DNA of 64,000 nucleotides from an uncultured Candidatus Entotheonella sp. (GCA_958295825.1 OY282375.1:2217489-2281488), one strand, 5' to 3'; shown: positions 44,649-52,831, counted from the stretch's first letter. Numbers and translations: made by a program. Notes: generated by a model from the letters alone, not told the origin.

Positions 44649-45407
44649 GTGGCAAAGACGGCCGGCATCGTGGTGATTGGCAACGAGATTCTCTCCGGCA
44701 AGGTGGTGGACGCCAATTCGCCCTACCTGTGCCAGGAACTGCGCCCGCTAGGGGTGGACGTGCGGTGCATCGTGGTGCTGTCGGACGACGTCAAGGTGAT
44801 TGCCGAGCACGTCGCAGCGTTCGCAGCTGCCTTCGACTACGTGCTGACGACCGGCGGTGTCGGCCCGACGCACGACGACGTTACCATCGAGGCGGTGGCC
44901 CGGGGGCTGGGCCGGCAAGTGGTCATCCACCCCGAGTTGAGCGCCCTGTTGCAGGAACATTGGACGGAGCGGCCCGCCGCGGTGCGGGACAAGATGGCGA
45001 GTGTGCCGGAGGGTACGCAGTTGCTGATGGAGCCCAGCCTGCCCATCCCGGTTTTGCTGGTCGGCAACGTGTACGTTTTTCCGGGCATCCCGAAGCTGTT
45101 CCGGCGGCTGTTTGACGACATCAAGGAGCGCTTCCGCGAATCGCCGTATCACGTCCGCCACGTGTACGTGCGGGCCAGGGAGAGCACCTTTGCCCATCAT
45201 CTGGAAGCCGTGATGACGGCGTTTCCCGACCTGATGCTGGGCTCCTATCCCGAGGTGGACAACCCGGCGTACCGGGTCAAGCTGACCCTGGAATCCAAGG
45301 ATCCGGCCTACCTGAAGCGGGCGCACGAGCACTTGCTGGCATTGCTGCCCGCGGATGTCGTGGCCGACGTGGTGGCGCCCCAGTCGTGTGAAGGAGATGA
45401 GGCGTGA
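44649..45407 (+). CDS. CinA-like molybdopterin-binding domain protein
   Basis: The protein has 252 residues from GTG 44649 (GGAGTGA upstream). The MoCF/CinA N-terminal domain is visible in VVIGNEILSGKVVDANSPYL, DYVLTTGGVGPTHDDVTIEA and VYVFPGIPKLF. The C-terminal nicotinamide-nucleotide amidase domain of full CinA is absent. The chain resembles the short competence/damage-inducible CinA-like proteins with pyrophosphatase activity. Its stop overlaps the pduO-type start by four bases, so the two are translationally coupled. Confidence 0.9.
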   Translation: MAKTAGIVVIGNEILSGKVVDANSPYLCQELRPLGVDVRCIVVLSDDVKVIAEHVAAFAAAFDYVLTTGGVGPTHDDVTIEAVARGLGRQVVIHPELSALLQEHWTERPAAVRDKMASVPEGTQLLMEPSLPIPVLLVGNVYVFPGIPKLFRRLFDDIKERFRESPYHVRHVYVRARESTFAHHLEAVMTAFPDLMLGSYPEVDNPAYRVKLTLESKDPAYLKRAHEHLLALLPADVVADVVAPQSCEGDEA

Positions 45408-45952
45408 AGATTTACACCCGGACGGGTGACGCAGGCGAGACCGGGTTGTTCGACGGCACGCGGGTGCCGAAAGACGCCGCACGGGTGGCGGCCTACGGGG
45501 ACGTGGACGAGCTGAACGCCGTGCTGGGCCTCGCCTTGGCTTTCGTGCGCGAGGACGACGACCTGTGCCCGTGCCTGCTGACCATCCAGCGCGACCTGTT
45601 CACGGTCGGTGCCCAGTTGGCCGATCCGAGCGCGCGGGTCGAGGCCAAGCGCGGCGCCAAGGCCGCCTTTACGGAAGACAAGGTGAGCCAATTGGAAGAA
45701 TGGATCGACCGGTTCGAGGCGCAATTGCAACCGCTGCGACAGTTCATCCTGCCCGGCGGCTCGAAGGGTGGGGCCACCTTGCACCTCGCCCGCACCGTGG
45801 GACGCCGGGCCGAGCGGCGCATCGTTGCGTTGTCGCACGAGGTGGAAATTGACCCCATTATTGTGCGGTATATGAATCGGCTGTCGGATTTCCTGTTCGT
45901 CGCGGCACGGCTGGAGAACCTGCACCGCCGCCATGAGGAAATTCCCTGGTGA
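45404..45952 (+). CDS. Cob(I)alamin adenosyltransferase, PduO type
   Basis: The protein has 182 residues from GTG 45404, overlapping the CinA-like stop. It transfers an adenosyl group from ATP to cob(I)alamin. The ATP-binding motif TRTGDAGETGLFDGTRVPK, AAYGDVDELNAVLG, and the C-terminal MNRLSDFLFVAARLEN with the cobalamin-site Phe are all present. Other cobalamin genes are not in the window. Confidence 0.95.
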   Translation: MKIYTRTGDAGETGLFDGTRVPKDAARVAAYGDVDELNAVLGLALAFVREDDDLCPCLLTIQRDLFTVGAQLADPSARVEAKRGAKAAFTEDKVSQLEEWIDRFEAQLQPLRQFILPGGSKGGATLHLARTVGRRAERRIVALSHEVEIDPIIVRYMNRLSDFLFVAARLENLHRRHEEIPW

Positions 45953-45967
45953 AGAGGGCGACAAGAC

Positions 45968-46042
45968 ATGGCTGACGAGTTTGTCAGGGTCGAACAGTTC
46001 GCTGAGCTCATGAAGCGCATGGAGCAAAGGAGCGTAAATTGA
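45968..46042 (+). CDS. 24-residue small ORF overlapping the def start
   Basis: ATG 45968 opens a frame of 24 codons (MADEFVRVEQFAELMKRMEQ and four more) that ends in TGA at 46040-46042. It overlaps the def TTG start (46039) as A-TTG-A, a classic coupling arrangement. A GAGGG lies before it. No homology is known to me. It may be a leader, a small peptide, or a chance frame. Confidence 0.35.
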   Translation: MADEFVRVEQFAELMKRMEQRSVN

Positions 46043-46569
46043 TTCTCAAGGTAGCTCGATTGGGGCACCCGGTGCTGCGGCAGGTTGCCGAGCCGGTGCC
46101 GCCGGATGAGATCACGTCGCCGGAGGTGCAGCAGCTCATCGACGACATGATCGAGACCATGTATGAATACGACGGCGCCGGGCTGGCCGCCCCGCAGGTG
46201 CATGTGTCACGGCAGATCGTGGTGATGGAGGTGGCGCAGAACCCGCGCTATCCGAACGCCCCGGACATTCCGCTGAAGATCTACGTCAACCCGGAAGTCA
46301 CGCCGCTCACCGATGAGAAGGTGGAGGACTGGGAGGGCTGCCTGAGCGTGCCGGGCATGCGCGGACGGGTGCCCCGGCACACGCGGATTCGCCTGCAGGC
46401 GTACGACCGCGAGGGGCAGCGGCTGGACTTCGTGGTGGAGGGGTTTCACGCCCGCGTCATTCAGCACGAGTGCGATCACGTGCAAGGCAAGGTGTACCTC
46501 GACCGCATGACGAGCATGGAGTCGCTGACCTTCACGGAAGAATTCATCAAGTACGGGATGGGCGAGTAG
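46039..46569 (+). CDS. def: Peptide deformylase
   Basis: There are 176 residues from TTG 46039 (AAAGGAGC upstream). It removes the formyl group from nascent N-termini. All three metal-site motifs are present: GAGLAAPQV, EGCLSVPG and QHECDHVQG. The beginning ILKVARLGHPVLRQVAEPV is normal for the family. A 24-codon frame ends across the start codon. The last 23 bases overlap the convergent queG stop region. Confidence 0.96.
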   Translation: MILKVARLGHPVLRQVAEPVPPDEITSPEVQQLIDDMIETMYEYDGAGLAAPQVHVSRQIVVMEVAQNPRYPNAPDIPLKIYVNPEVTPLTDEKVEDWEGCLSVPGMRGRVPRHTRIRLQAYDREGQRLDFVVEGFHARVIQHECDHVQGKVYLDRMTSMESLTFTEEFIKYGMGE

Positions 46570-47635
46570 GGGCTGGGTCCGCTGGCCGGGCCGGGGCGTC
46601 GCGCAGTTGGTCGAGGGCCCAGGCGGCGTGTTCGCGTATCAGCGGTTCCTTGTCCTGCAGCAGGTCTTCGAGCACGGGGATGAAGGCGCGATTGCCGGAG
46701 TTGCCCATCGCCACGCAAACGTTGCGCAGCAGGCCGCGTCGTTTGGGGCGTTCGAGGGCGGCGCCGCGGAAGCGTTGCCTGAAGGCTTCGAGAGTCAGAC
46801 GGGCCAGTTCTTCGAGGTCCGGATGCATGTGCTGCGGACGAGGTTGCAGGCTGGGCTCGGCGGTGAAATGGCGTTTGCGGTTCCAGGGGCAGACGTCCTG
46901 GCAGATGTCGCAGCCCAGTACGTGGCTGCCCATTGGCGCGCGCAGGTCCTCGGGAATCGCGGTCTTGAGCTCGATCGTCAGGTAGGAAATGCAGCGCCGC
47001 GCGTCGAGGACGTACGGTTCGGGGAACGCCTCGGTGGGGCAGGCGTCCAGGCAGCGGGTGCAGGTGCCGCAATGGTCGGGCGTCGGGTGGTCGATGTCCA
47101 GCGGGACTGTCAGGACGAGGACGCCGAGCAGCAGCCAGGAGCCGAGACGCTTGTTGAGCAGGCAGGTGTTCTTGCCGAACCAGCCGAGGCCGGCGTATTT
47201 CGCATAGACCCGCTCGACCACCGGCCCGGTATCCACGTACAGCTTGCTGGCTGCCTCCAATGGTAGCAGGGTGGCCGCGAAGTCCCGCAGTCGTTGCAGC
47301 TTGTCCTCAAGCACCCCGTGGTAATCCTCGCCCCAGGCGTAACGCGCCACCCAACCCCGCCTTGAGTCATCGTGGTCGGTGGAATAGGGATAAGGCGTGT
47401 CGTAGTTCAGCCCGCACACCACGACCGACCGCGCTCCCGGCAGCACCTTCTGCAAGTCGCTGCGACGCTCCTGAGTGCGGGACAGGTAGTGCATGTCCCC
47501 GGCATAGCCCGCCGCCAGCCATTTCTCATAGAAGTCCAGCTCCGGGCTGCCCTGCGCCGGCGCCACCCCCACGAGATCGAATCCCAGCTCCAGGGCGTGC
47601 TGCTTGATGCGTTGGGTCAGTTCGTGCCGGGACAT
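46547..47635 (-). CDS. queG: Epoxyqueuosine reductase QueG
   Basis: There are 362 residues from ATG 47635; ATG 47665 is in frame but gives a longer N-terminus than usual. This cobalamin-dependent enzyme performs the last step of queuosine synthesis in tRNA. The two [4Fe-4S] motifs are CGTCTRCLDACPTEAF and GCDICQDVCPWNRK. YVDTGPVVERVYAKYAGLGW is a conserved cobalamin-site block. The C-terminal HEAT-like repeats (IREHAAWALDQLRD) are as in other QueG proteins. tRNA-Asn, a queuosine substrate, lies just upstream. Confidence 0.95.
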   Translation of the reverse strand: MSRHELTQRIKQHALELGFDLVGVAPAQGSPELDFYEKWLAAGYAGDMHYLSRTQERRSDLQKVLPGARSVVVCGLNYDTPYPYSTDHDDSRRGWVARYAWGEDYHGVLEDKLQRLRDFAATLLPLEAASKLYVDTGPVVERVYAKYAGLGWFGKNTCLLNKRLGSWLLLGVLVLTVPLDIDHPTPDHCGTCTRCLDACPTEAFPEPYVLDARRCISYLTIELKTAIPEDLRAPMGSHVLGCDICQDVCPWNRKRHFTAEPSLQPRPQHMHPDLEELARLTLEAFRQRFRGAALERPKRRGLLRNVCVAMGNSGNRAFIPVLEDLLQDKEPLIREHAAWALDQLRDAPARPADPAPTRPSRT

Positions 47636-47715
47636 GTGCCTGTTGTCCTCGTGTTGGAAGCCCATTTTTGTTCTGGACGAATAGCCAAGCCGCAGTATAA
47701 TACATGCCTCACGAT

Positions 47716-47788
47716 TCCCCGGTAGCTCAGCAGGTAGAGCGGTTGGCTGTTAACCAATTGGTCGCTGGTTCGAGTCCGGCCCGGGGAG
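47716..47788 (+). tRNA. tRNA-Asn(GTT)
   Basis: The gene has 73 bases. The acceptor arms TCCCCGG (47716-47722) and CCGGGGA (47781-47787) pair fully, with G at 47788 as discriminator. The D-loop GTAGCTCAGCAGGTAGAGC, anticodon loop CTGTTAA (GTT) and T-loop GGTTCGAGTCC are present. CCA is not encoded (the next bases are CCT). A terminator-like hairpin follows at 47833, and the restriction island begins at 47930. Such a position is a common integration site, but I see no copy of the tRNA 3' end at the far edge of the island. Confidence 0.96.
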
Positions 47789-47832
47789 CCTGAAGCGAGC
47801 CCGCCCATTCCGGCGCCTCCTTACATGACGCG

Positions 47833-47868
47833 AGACCCCGAGAGGTGATCTTCTCGGGGTCTTGTTGT
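47833..47868 (+). terminator. Rho-independent-type terminator after tRNA-Asn
   Basis: AGACCCCGAGA (47833-47843) and TCTCGGGGTCT (47852-47862) form a perfect 11-bp stem with an eight-base loop, followed by TGTTGT. The U-run is short. Confidence 0.7.
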
Positions 47869-47929
47869 ATCTGGTGACAGGAAGGTTTCATCCATTTGCC
47901 GACGCCTCGGAACCAGTGAGGAATGAAAA

Positions 47930-50374
47930 ATGGCCCTCAAAAAGTCCCAACTCTACGCCTCGCTCTGGCAAAGCTGCGACGAGCTTCGCGGCGGCATGGA
48001 TGCCTCGCAGTACAAGGACTACGTTCTTACCCTGCTGTTCATGAAGTATGTGTCGGACAAAGACGCCGGCAGGCCGGACGCGCTTATCGACGTGCCCGAC
48101 GGCGGCGGTTTTGCCGACATGGTGCGGCTCAAGGGCGACAAGGAGATTGGCGACAAGATCAACAAGATCATCGCACGGCTCGCCGAGGCCAATGACCTCA
48201 AGGGTGTCATCGACCAGGCCGACTTCAACGACGAGAGCAAGCTCGGCGCCGGCAAGGAGATGCAGGACCGGCTCTCCAGGCTGGTGGCCATTTTCGACGG
48301 TCTTGACTTTCGCGCCAACCGTGCCGAGGGCGACGACCTGCTCGGCGACGCCTACGAATACCTGATGCGCCACTTCGCCACCGAGTCCGGCAAGAGCAAG
48401 GGACAGTTCTACACCCCGGCCGAAGTATCGCGCATCATGGCCAAAGTGATCGGCATCGACGCCGACACCCGCCAGGACCAGACGATCTACGACCCCACCT
48501 GCGGCTCCGGCTCGTTGCTGCTCAAGGCCGCCGACGAGGCGCCTCACGGCATCACCGTCTATGGCCAGGAGATGGACAACGCCACTTGGGCGCTGGCGCG
48601 AATGAACATGATCCTGCACGACCATTCGACCGCCGAGTTGTGGCGCGGCAACACGTTGGCCGCTCCCTATTTCAAGAACCCGGACGGTCGTCTCAAGACG
48701 TTCGACTTCGCCGTTGCCAATCCCCCTTTCTCAGCCAAGGCGTGGTCCAGCGGTCTCGATCCCGCCCACGACGAATTCAGGCGTTTCGAGCATGGGATTC
48801 CCCCGGCCAAGAACGGCGATTACGCCTTTCTCCTGCACCTCATCGCGTCGCTGAAGAGCAAGGGCAAGGGCGCCATCATTCTGCCTCATGGCGTGCTGTT
48901 CCGCAGCAATAGGGAGGCCGACATCCGCAGGAAGCTCATACAGCACGGCCTGATCAAGGGCATCATCGGCCTGCCCGCCAATCTCTTCTACGGCACCGGC
49001 ATCCCCGCCTGCATCCTGGTCCTCGACAAGGAACACGCCGAGGCCCGCGCCGGTATCTTCATGATCGACGCGAGCAAGGGCTTCCTCAAGGACGGCAACA
49101 AGAACCGTCTGCGCGCCCAGGACATCCACCGCATCGTGGACGTGTTCACCAAGCAGACCGAATTGCCGCGTTATTCCCGCATGGTGCCGGTGGCCGAGAT
49201 CGCCAGTCCTGCCAACGACTACAACCTCAACATCCCGCGCTACGTCGACTCCAGCGAACCGGAAGATCTGCACGACCTCGACGCGCATCTGCACGGCGGC
49301 ATCCCCAATCGCGACCTTGACGCCCTGAGTGCCTACTGGTCTGTCTTTCCGTCCCTGCGCCAAGCGTTGTTCGCAGACAACGGGCGAACGGGCTACAGCG
49401 AGGCCCGGACCGAGACGCAGCAGGTGAAAGACGCCATCCACGGGCACGACGAGTTCGAGTCCTACCGGGAGCGGACCGCCGCCATCTTCGACGGCTGGCG
49501 TCAGAGCCATGAACCGCTTCTCAAGGGAATCGAGACGGGCGCCAATCCGAAAAACGTCGTCCACGCCCTGGCGGAAGACCTGCTCGCGCGCTTTTCCGCC
49601 CTGCCGCTGCTCGACCCCTATGATGTCTACCAACGGCTTTTGGACTACTGGGACGAGACGATGCAGGATGACGTGTACCTCCTCGTCGCCGATGGCTGGG
49701 TCGAGGCGGCCAAACCGCGCGACATCATCGAGGACAAGGGAAGGAAACTCAAAGAGACGCCGGACCTGACCATCGGTCGCAAGAAGTACAAAATGGACTT
49801 GATTCCCCCGGCCTTGGTTGTTGCGCGTTACTTTGCTGCCGAGCACGCCGCCCTTGAGAGATTCCAGGCCGGGCTGGACGCGGTCGCCCGCGAGCGGGAG
49901 GCGGTCTATGAGGAGGAGCTCACCGGCGACGAAGGTCTGCTGGCCAACGCGGTCAACGACAAGGGCAAGGTCACCAAGACAGGCGTGAAGGACCGGCTCA
50001 AGACCATTCAGCACGAGCCGGAAAGCGTCGTGGAATGGGCATTTCTCATGTGCTGCCTTGCCCTGATCGAGGCTGAATCCAGCGTGGGCAAGGCCGTCAA
50101 GGGCGCCCAGGCCGAGCTGGATCAACGGGTGCTGGCCCGCTATGCCACGCTCACCGAAACCGAGATCAAGACGCTGGTGGTCGAGGACAAATGGTTCGCT
50201 ACTATTCGGGAGGCTGTCGAGGGCGAAATGCAGCGGTTGACCCAGCAGCTTGCCGGGCGCGTCAAGGAGTTGGAAGGGCGCTACGCCCGGCCGCTGCCGG
50301 AGTTGGAGCAGGAGGTGGAAGCATTTGGCGCCAAGGTCGAGGGACACTTGAAGCGGATGGGCCTCTTTCTATGA
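47930..50374 (+). CDS. hsdM: Type I restriction-modification DNA methyltransferase subunit HsdM
   Basis: The protein has 814 residues. N6-adenine methylation motifs are DPTCGSGSLLL (188-198; SAM) and ANPPFSAKAW (NPPF at 264-267). The N-terminal helical domain (ALKKSQLYASLWQSCDELRG) and the GQFYTPAEVSRIM segment are HsdM-specific. It is longer than the classical ~500-residue form, with a C-terminal extension containing a coiled coil (QQLAGRVKELEGRYARPLPE). The extended form occurs in several type I subgroups. It leads a co-directional island; hsdS is separated from it by four small genes. Confidence 0.95.
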   Translation: MALKKSQLYASLWQSCDELRGGMDASQYKDYVLTLLFMKYVSDKDAGRPDALIDVPDGGGFADMVRLKGDKEIGDKINKIIARLAEANDLKGVIDQADFNDESKLGAGKEMQDRLSRLVAIFDGLDFRANRAEGDDLLGDAYEYLMRHFATESGKSKGQFYTPAEVSRIMAKVIGIDADTRQDQTIYDPTCGSGSLLLKAADEAPHGITVYGQEMDNATWALARMNMILHDHSTAELWRGNTLAAPYFKNPDGRLKTFDFAVANPPFSAKAWSSGLDPAHDEFRRFEHGIPPAKNGDYAFLLHLIASLKSKGKGAIILPHGVLFRSNREADIRRKLIQHGLIKGIIGLPANLFYGTGIPACILVLDKEHAEARAGIFMIDASKGFLKDGNKNRLRAQDIHRIVDVFTKQTELPRYSRMVPVAEIASPANDYNLNIPRYVDSSEPEDLHDLDAHLHGGIPNRDLDALSAYWSVFPSLRQALFADNGRTGYSEARTETQQVKDAIHGHDEFESYRERTAAIFDGWRQSHEPLLKGIETGANPKNVVHALAEDLLARFSALPLLDPYDVYQRLLDYWDETMQDDVYLLVADGWVEAAKPRDIIEDKGRKLKETPDLTIGRKKYKMDLIPPALVVARYFAAEHAALERFQAGLDAVAREREAVYEEELTGDEGLLANAVNDKGKVTKTGVKDRLKTIQHEPESVVEWAFLMCCLALIEAESSVGKAVKGAQAELDQRVLARYATLTETEIKTLVVEDKWFATIREAVEGEMQRLTQQLAGRVKELEGRYARPLPELEQEVEAFGAKVEGHLKRMGLFL

Positions 50375-50457
50375 GTCAAGCGTTTAACGTTGAAATTAGC
50401 TTCGAATCACGCCTGTGAACCTACGGAGAACATGACGTTTGATCGTCGGGGGAATCG

Positions 50458-50823
50458 GTGAAGTTACCCAATGCGAGTCAAGCTCGTGTCGATGCCGCCA
50501 AGATTGTCGATTACCTGCTTTCGACAAGCCATTCTGACGGTCGGAGCAAAGCCGTCTTCTTCTCGAACTTTGGGTTTAATGTAGAGCAATGGCAAAGCTT
50601 TGCCATTGCATTGCGTGATCACGGAACGAAGCAACGAAGCAATGAAGTCTCTGGAATCGTGACATCGGACTATGGTGTACGTTACAGCGTGGATGGCATA
50701 ATCAAAACACCCGATGGACGTAACCCACACGTGAGAACCGTGTGGATCATTGACAAAGAGGGCAGCCAACCACGGCTCGTTACCGCACGTCCGCTCAGGA
50801 GGGAAGATGCTCGAAGAACATGA
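50458..50823 (+). CDS. DUF6883-family protein
   Basis: There are 121 residues from GTG 50458 (GGGGGAA upstream). The pattern KLPNASQARVDAAKIVDYLL, the SHSDGRSKAVFFSNFGF stretch and the ending TVWIIDKEGSQPRLVTARPL match the DUF6883 family. These proteins are often followed by a DUF4926 protein, as here, where the frames overlap by 17 bases. The pair behaves like a toxin-antitoxin or toxin-immunity unit by context, but no activity is known to me. Confidence 0.75.
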   Translation: MKLPNASQARVDAAKIVDYLLSTSHSDGRSKAVFFSNFGFNVEQWQSFAIALRDHGTKQRSNEVSGIVTSDYGVRYSVDGIIKTPDGRNPHVRTVWIIDKEGSQPRLVTARPLRREDARRT

Positions 50824-51034
50824 TCGCATTGTGCTCACGGACGATATTTCCGACTCTGGTTTGAAGGCGGGAGACGTTGGAACGATCGTCCACACGTATC
50901 CCAATGGAGAGGCTTTCGAGGTGGAGTTTCTGACCCTTGATGGCAACACGGCGGCATTGGCCTCGGTTCTGCCGTCACAAGCGCGTCTGGTAACTCGCAC
51001 GGACATCACTCATACGAGAGAGATCACCGACTAA
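50807..51034 (+). CDS. DUF4926-family protein
   Basis: There are 75 residues from ATG 50807 (AGGAGGG upstream), overlapping the DUF6883 gene. The small beta-barrel-like pattern LTDDISDSGLKAGDVGTIVH, then YPNGEAFEVEFLTLDG, is diagnostic of DUF4926. It is the usual second gene of the DUF6883-DUF4926 pair. The lack of a signal peptide indicates a cytoplasmic partner or immunity-like protein. Confidence 0.8.
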   Translation: MLEEHDRIVLTDDISDSGLKAGDVGTIVHTYPNGEAFEVEFLTLDGNTAALASVLPSQARLVTRTDITHTREITD

Positions 51035-51189
51035 ACGGCTGAGCGTCAATGACCATGATCCCTTGTACAGGAATCGCCATGGCCCGCAGGCCACACAAGA
51101 GCCATGAAAACCAGGGCCGTCACTTGGGTGCATTGGCTAGCCCGGCAACCCCTGCTATCGCTGAAGTCGTTTGCCTCGGAGGGGTAGAA

Positions 51190-51324
51190 ATGCCGGATTT
51201 GTGTTTGCGTGACGCGACGGAATCCGCGGCATCACTTCGGGACACGATGCTGGAAATCAACCGTAACGCGCAACGGCGCGGTCTGACCCCCGATATTTTG
51301 CAATCCATCCTGGCCAACGAATGA
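51190..51324 (+). CDS. Small antitoxin-like protein upstream of a PIN remnant
   Basis: From ATG 51190 (GGAGGGG upstream) the frame encodes 44 residues ending DTMLEINRNAQRRGLTPDIL and QSILANE, the typical C-terminal part of antitoxins paired with PIN toxins (COG1569 type). An open frame extends upstream to 51049 without clear similarity, so the start and the N-terminus may be damaged. Its stop overlaps the start of the PIN fragment (ATGA). Confidence 0.5.
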   Translation: MPDLCLRDATESAASLRDTMLEINRNAQRRGLTPDILQSILANE

Positions 51325-51400
51325 CCCGCTTCGTCTTCGATACAATCGTCATTGTCAGCGCGTTACTCTTCAACGACTCCCTGCCAGCACGGACGTTCAT
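51321..51400 (+). pseudogene. PIN-domain toxin, N-terminal remnant
   Basis: ATG 51321 gives MTRFVFDTIVIVSALLFNDS, the typical start of COG1569-type PIN toxins (usually FDTNVIVSALL; the Asn is Ile here). After 26 residues similarity ends at the repeat element 51408-51498, and the remaining three quarters of the toxin are missing. The toxin is therefore inactive. Confidence 0.65.
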
Positions 51401-51407
51401 CCCATGC

Positions 51408-51498
51408 AACCCCCCTTGTCAGGGGGGCTTTTGGAGGGCCGTCTTGGTTACTCGGGGCTTTTGACCTATCCCCCCTGATAAAGGGGGGCAAGGGGGTT
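51408..51498. repeat. Inverted-repeat element upstream of hsdS
   Basis: AACCCCCCTTGTCAGGGGGGC at the left edge and its near reverse complement at the right (GCAAGGGGGTT, preceded by CCCCCCTGATAAAGGGGG) make an element of about 90 bases with nested G/C-run hairpins. It lies where the PIN toxin is truncated, so it is probably a small mobile or extragenic repeat unit. Confidence 0.5.
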
Positions 51499-51577
51499 AT
51501 GTCCCTGCAACCCATGCGTAACGTCAGGTCTTTGGATGGGCGATTTTGGCTGCCTGCAATTGCAAAGGAAAAGTAAC

Positions 51578-52831
51578 ATGCCCACCCCCAAACCTCGGTA
51601 CAGCAAAGCGGAGTTCGCTCGCCGCGGAGATGAGATTTATGATCGAGACATAAGCCCCCATGCTGGACCCGCTGATGAAGGCAAGTTTGTGGTTATCAAT
51701 ATCGAGGGGGCGTGGGAGACGAAGCGGTTGGAGCACGTCACCGACTGCTTTGACCACGTTCGTATCCCTTTGAATGAAATTCAACGAGTCAACAGGCCGG
51801 GGCCTTATCCGTATTGTGGTGCAAACGGTGTCTTAGATTATGTGGACGACTTCGTTCTTGATGATGATGTAATTTTGATCGCTGAGGACGGAGGATATTT
51901 TGACGAATATGCTTATCGTCCTATAGCTTACCGGATGTCGGGAAAAATCTGGGTGAATAATCATGCACATATCCTTAAAGCTAAATTTGGCTATAGCCAA
52001 GGATTTCTATTTTATTCTCTGGTGCATAAGAACATACTCCCGTACTTAGCTAGCGGTACTCGTGCGAAACTCAACAAGTCCGAAATGAATAAGATTGAAA
52101 TATATATCCCACTTGATAGCGATGAACAAGAAACCATCGCTGCCGTCCTCTCCGACGTCGATGGATTGATCGGGGCGTTAGAGAAGTTGATTGCCAAGAA
52201 GCAGGCCATCAAGCAGGCTGTCATGCAACAACTTCTTACCGGCAAGACGCGCCTACCGGGCTTCGGCGGGGCGTGGGAGACGAAGCGGTTGGAGCACGTC
52301 ACCGACTGCTTTGACCACGTTCGTATCCCTTTGAATGAAATTCAACGAGTCAACAGGCCGGGGCCTTATCCGTATTGTGGTGCAAACGGTGTCTTAGATT
52401 ATGTGGACGACTTCGTTCTTGATGATGATGTAATTTTGATCGCTGAGGACGGAGGATATTTTGACGAATATGCTTATCGTCCTATAGCTTACCGGATGTC
52501 GGGAAAAATCTGGGTGAATAATCATGCACATATCCTTAAAGCTAAATTTGGCTATAGCCAAGGATTTCTATTTTATTCTCTGGTGCATAAGAACATACTC
52601 CCGTACTTAGCTAGCGGTACTCGTGCGAAACTCAACAAGTCCGAAATGAATAAGATTGAAATATATATCCCACTTGATAGCGATGAACAAGAAACCATCG
52701 CTGCCGTCCTCTCCGACATGGACGCCGAAATTGCCGCACTGGAACGCCGCCGGGACAAGACCCGCGCCATCAAGCAGGGCATGATGCAGCAACTCCTCAC
52801 CGGCCGAGTTCGGCTTGTGAAGCCGGAGTAG
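51578..52831 (+). CDS. hsdS: Type I restriction specificity subunit HsdS, chimeric with duplicated TRDs
   Basis: There are 417 residues from ATG 51578 (AAAGGAAAA upstream). Residues 1-43 (TPKPRYSKAEFARRGDEIYD, then DEGKFVVINIE) are not HsdS but match the start of a small family of ~90-residue proteins. From residue 44 HsdS begins at GAWETKRLEHV. Two target-recognition halves of 150 residues are identical, each followed by a conserved helix: DVDGLIGALEKLIAKKQAIK with QQLLTGKTRLPGF, and DMDAEIAALERRRDKTRAIK with LLTGRVRL. Identical TRDs would favour a palindromic bipartite target, if the protein is active. The repeats are visibly AT-richer than the rest of the island. Confidence 0.88.
   Translation: MPTPKPRYSKAEFARRGDEIYDRDISPHAGPADEGKFVVINIEGAWETKRLEHVTDCFDHVRIPLNEIQRVNRPGPYPYCGANGVLDYVDDFVLDDDVILIAEDGGYFDEYAYRPIAYRMSGKIWVNNHAHILKAKFGYSQGFLFYSLVHKNILPYLASGTRAKLNKSEMNKIEIYIPLDSDEQETIAAVLSDVDGLIGALEKLIAKKQAIKQAVMQQLLTGKTRLPGFGGAWETKRLEHVTDCFDHVRIPLNEIQRVNRPGPYPYCGANGVLDYVDDFVLDDDVILIAEDGGYFDEYAYRPIAYRMSGKIWVNNHAHILKAKFGYSQGFLFYSLVHKNILPYLASGTRAKLNKSEMNKIEIYIPLDSDEQETIAAVLSDMDAEIAALERRRDKTRAIKQGMMQQLLTGRVRLVKPE
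51707..52156 (+). repeat. Perfect 450-bp direct repeat, copy 1 (hsdS TRD)
   Basis: Compared base by base with 52268-52717, no difference was seen over 450 bases. The period is 561 bases (187 codons), so recombination between copies would keep the frame. The left edge coincides with the end of the foreign N-terminal segment. Confidence 0.93.
52268..52717 (+). repeat. Perfect 450-bp direct repeat, copy 2 (hsdS TRD)
   Basis: This is the second copy of 51707-52156. It begins within LPGFGGAWETK, the usual entry to the second HsdS recognition domain, and ends within TIAAVLSD at the start of the C-terminal helix. Confidence 0.93.

Noticed and set aside
46547-46569. Overlap of def and queG as evidence of a wrong start or stop
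   Set aside because: Both 3' ends are supported by family length; a 23-base tail-to-tail overlap is acceptable.
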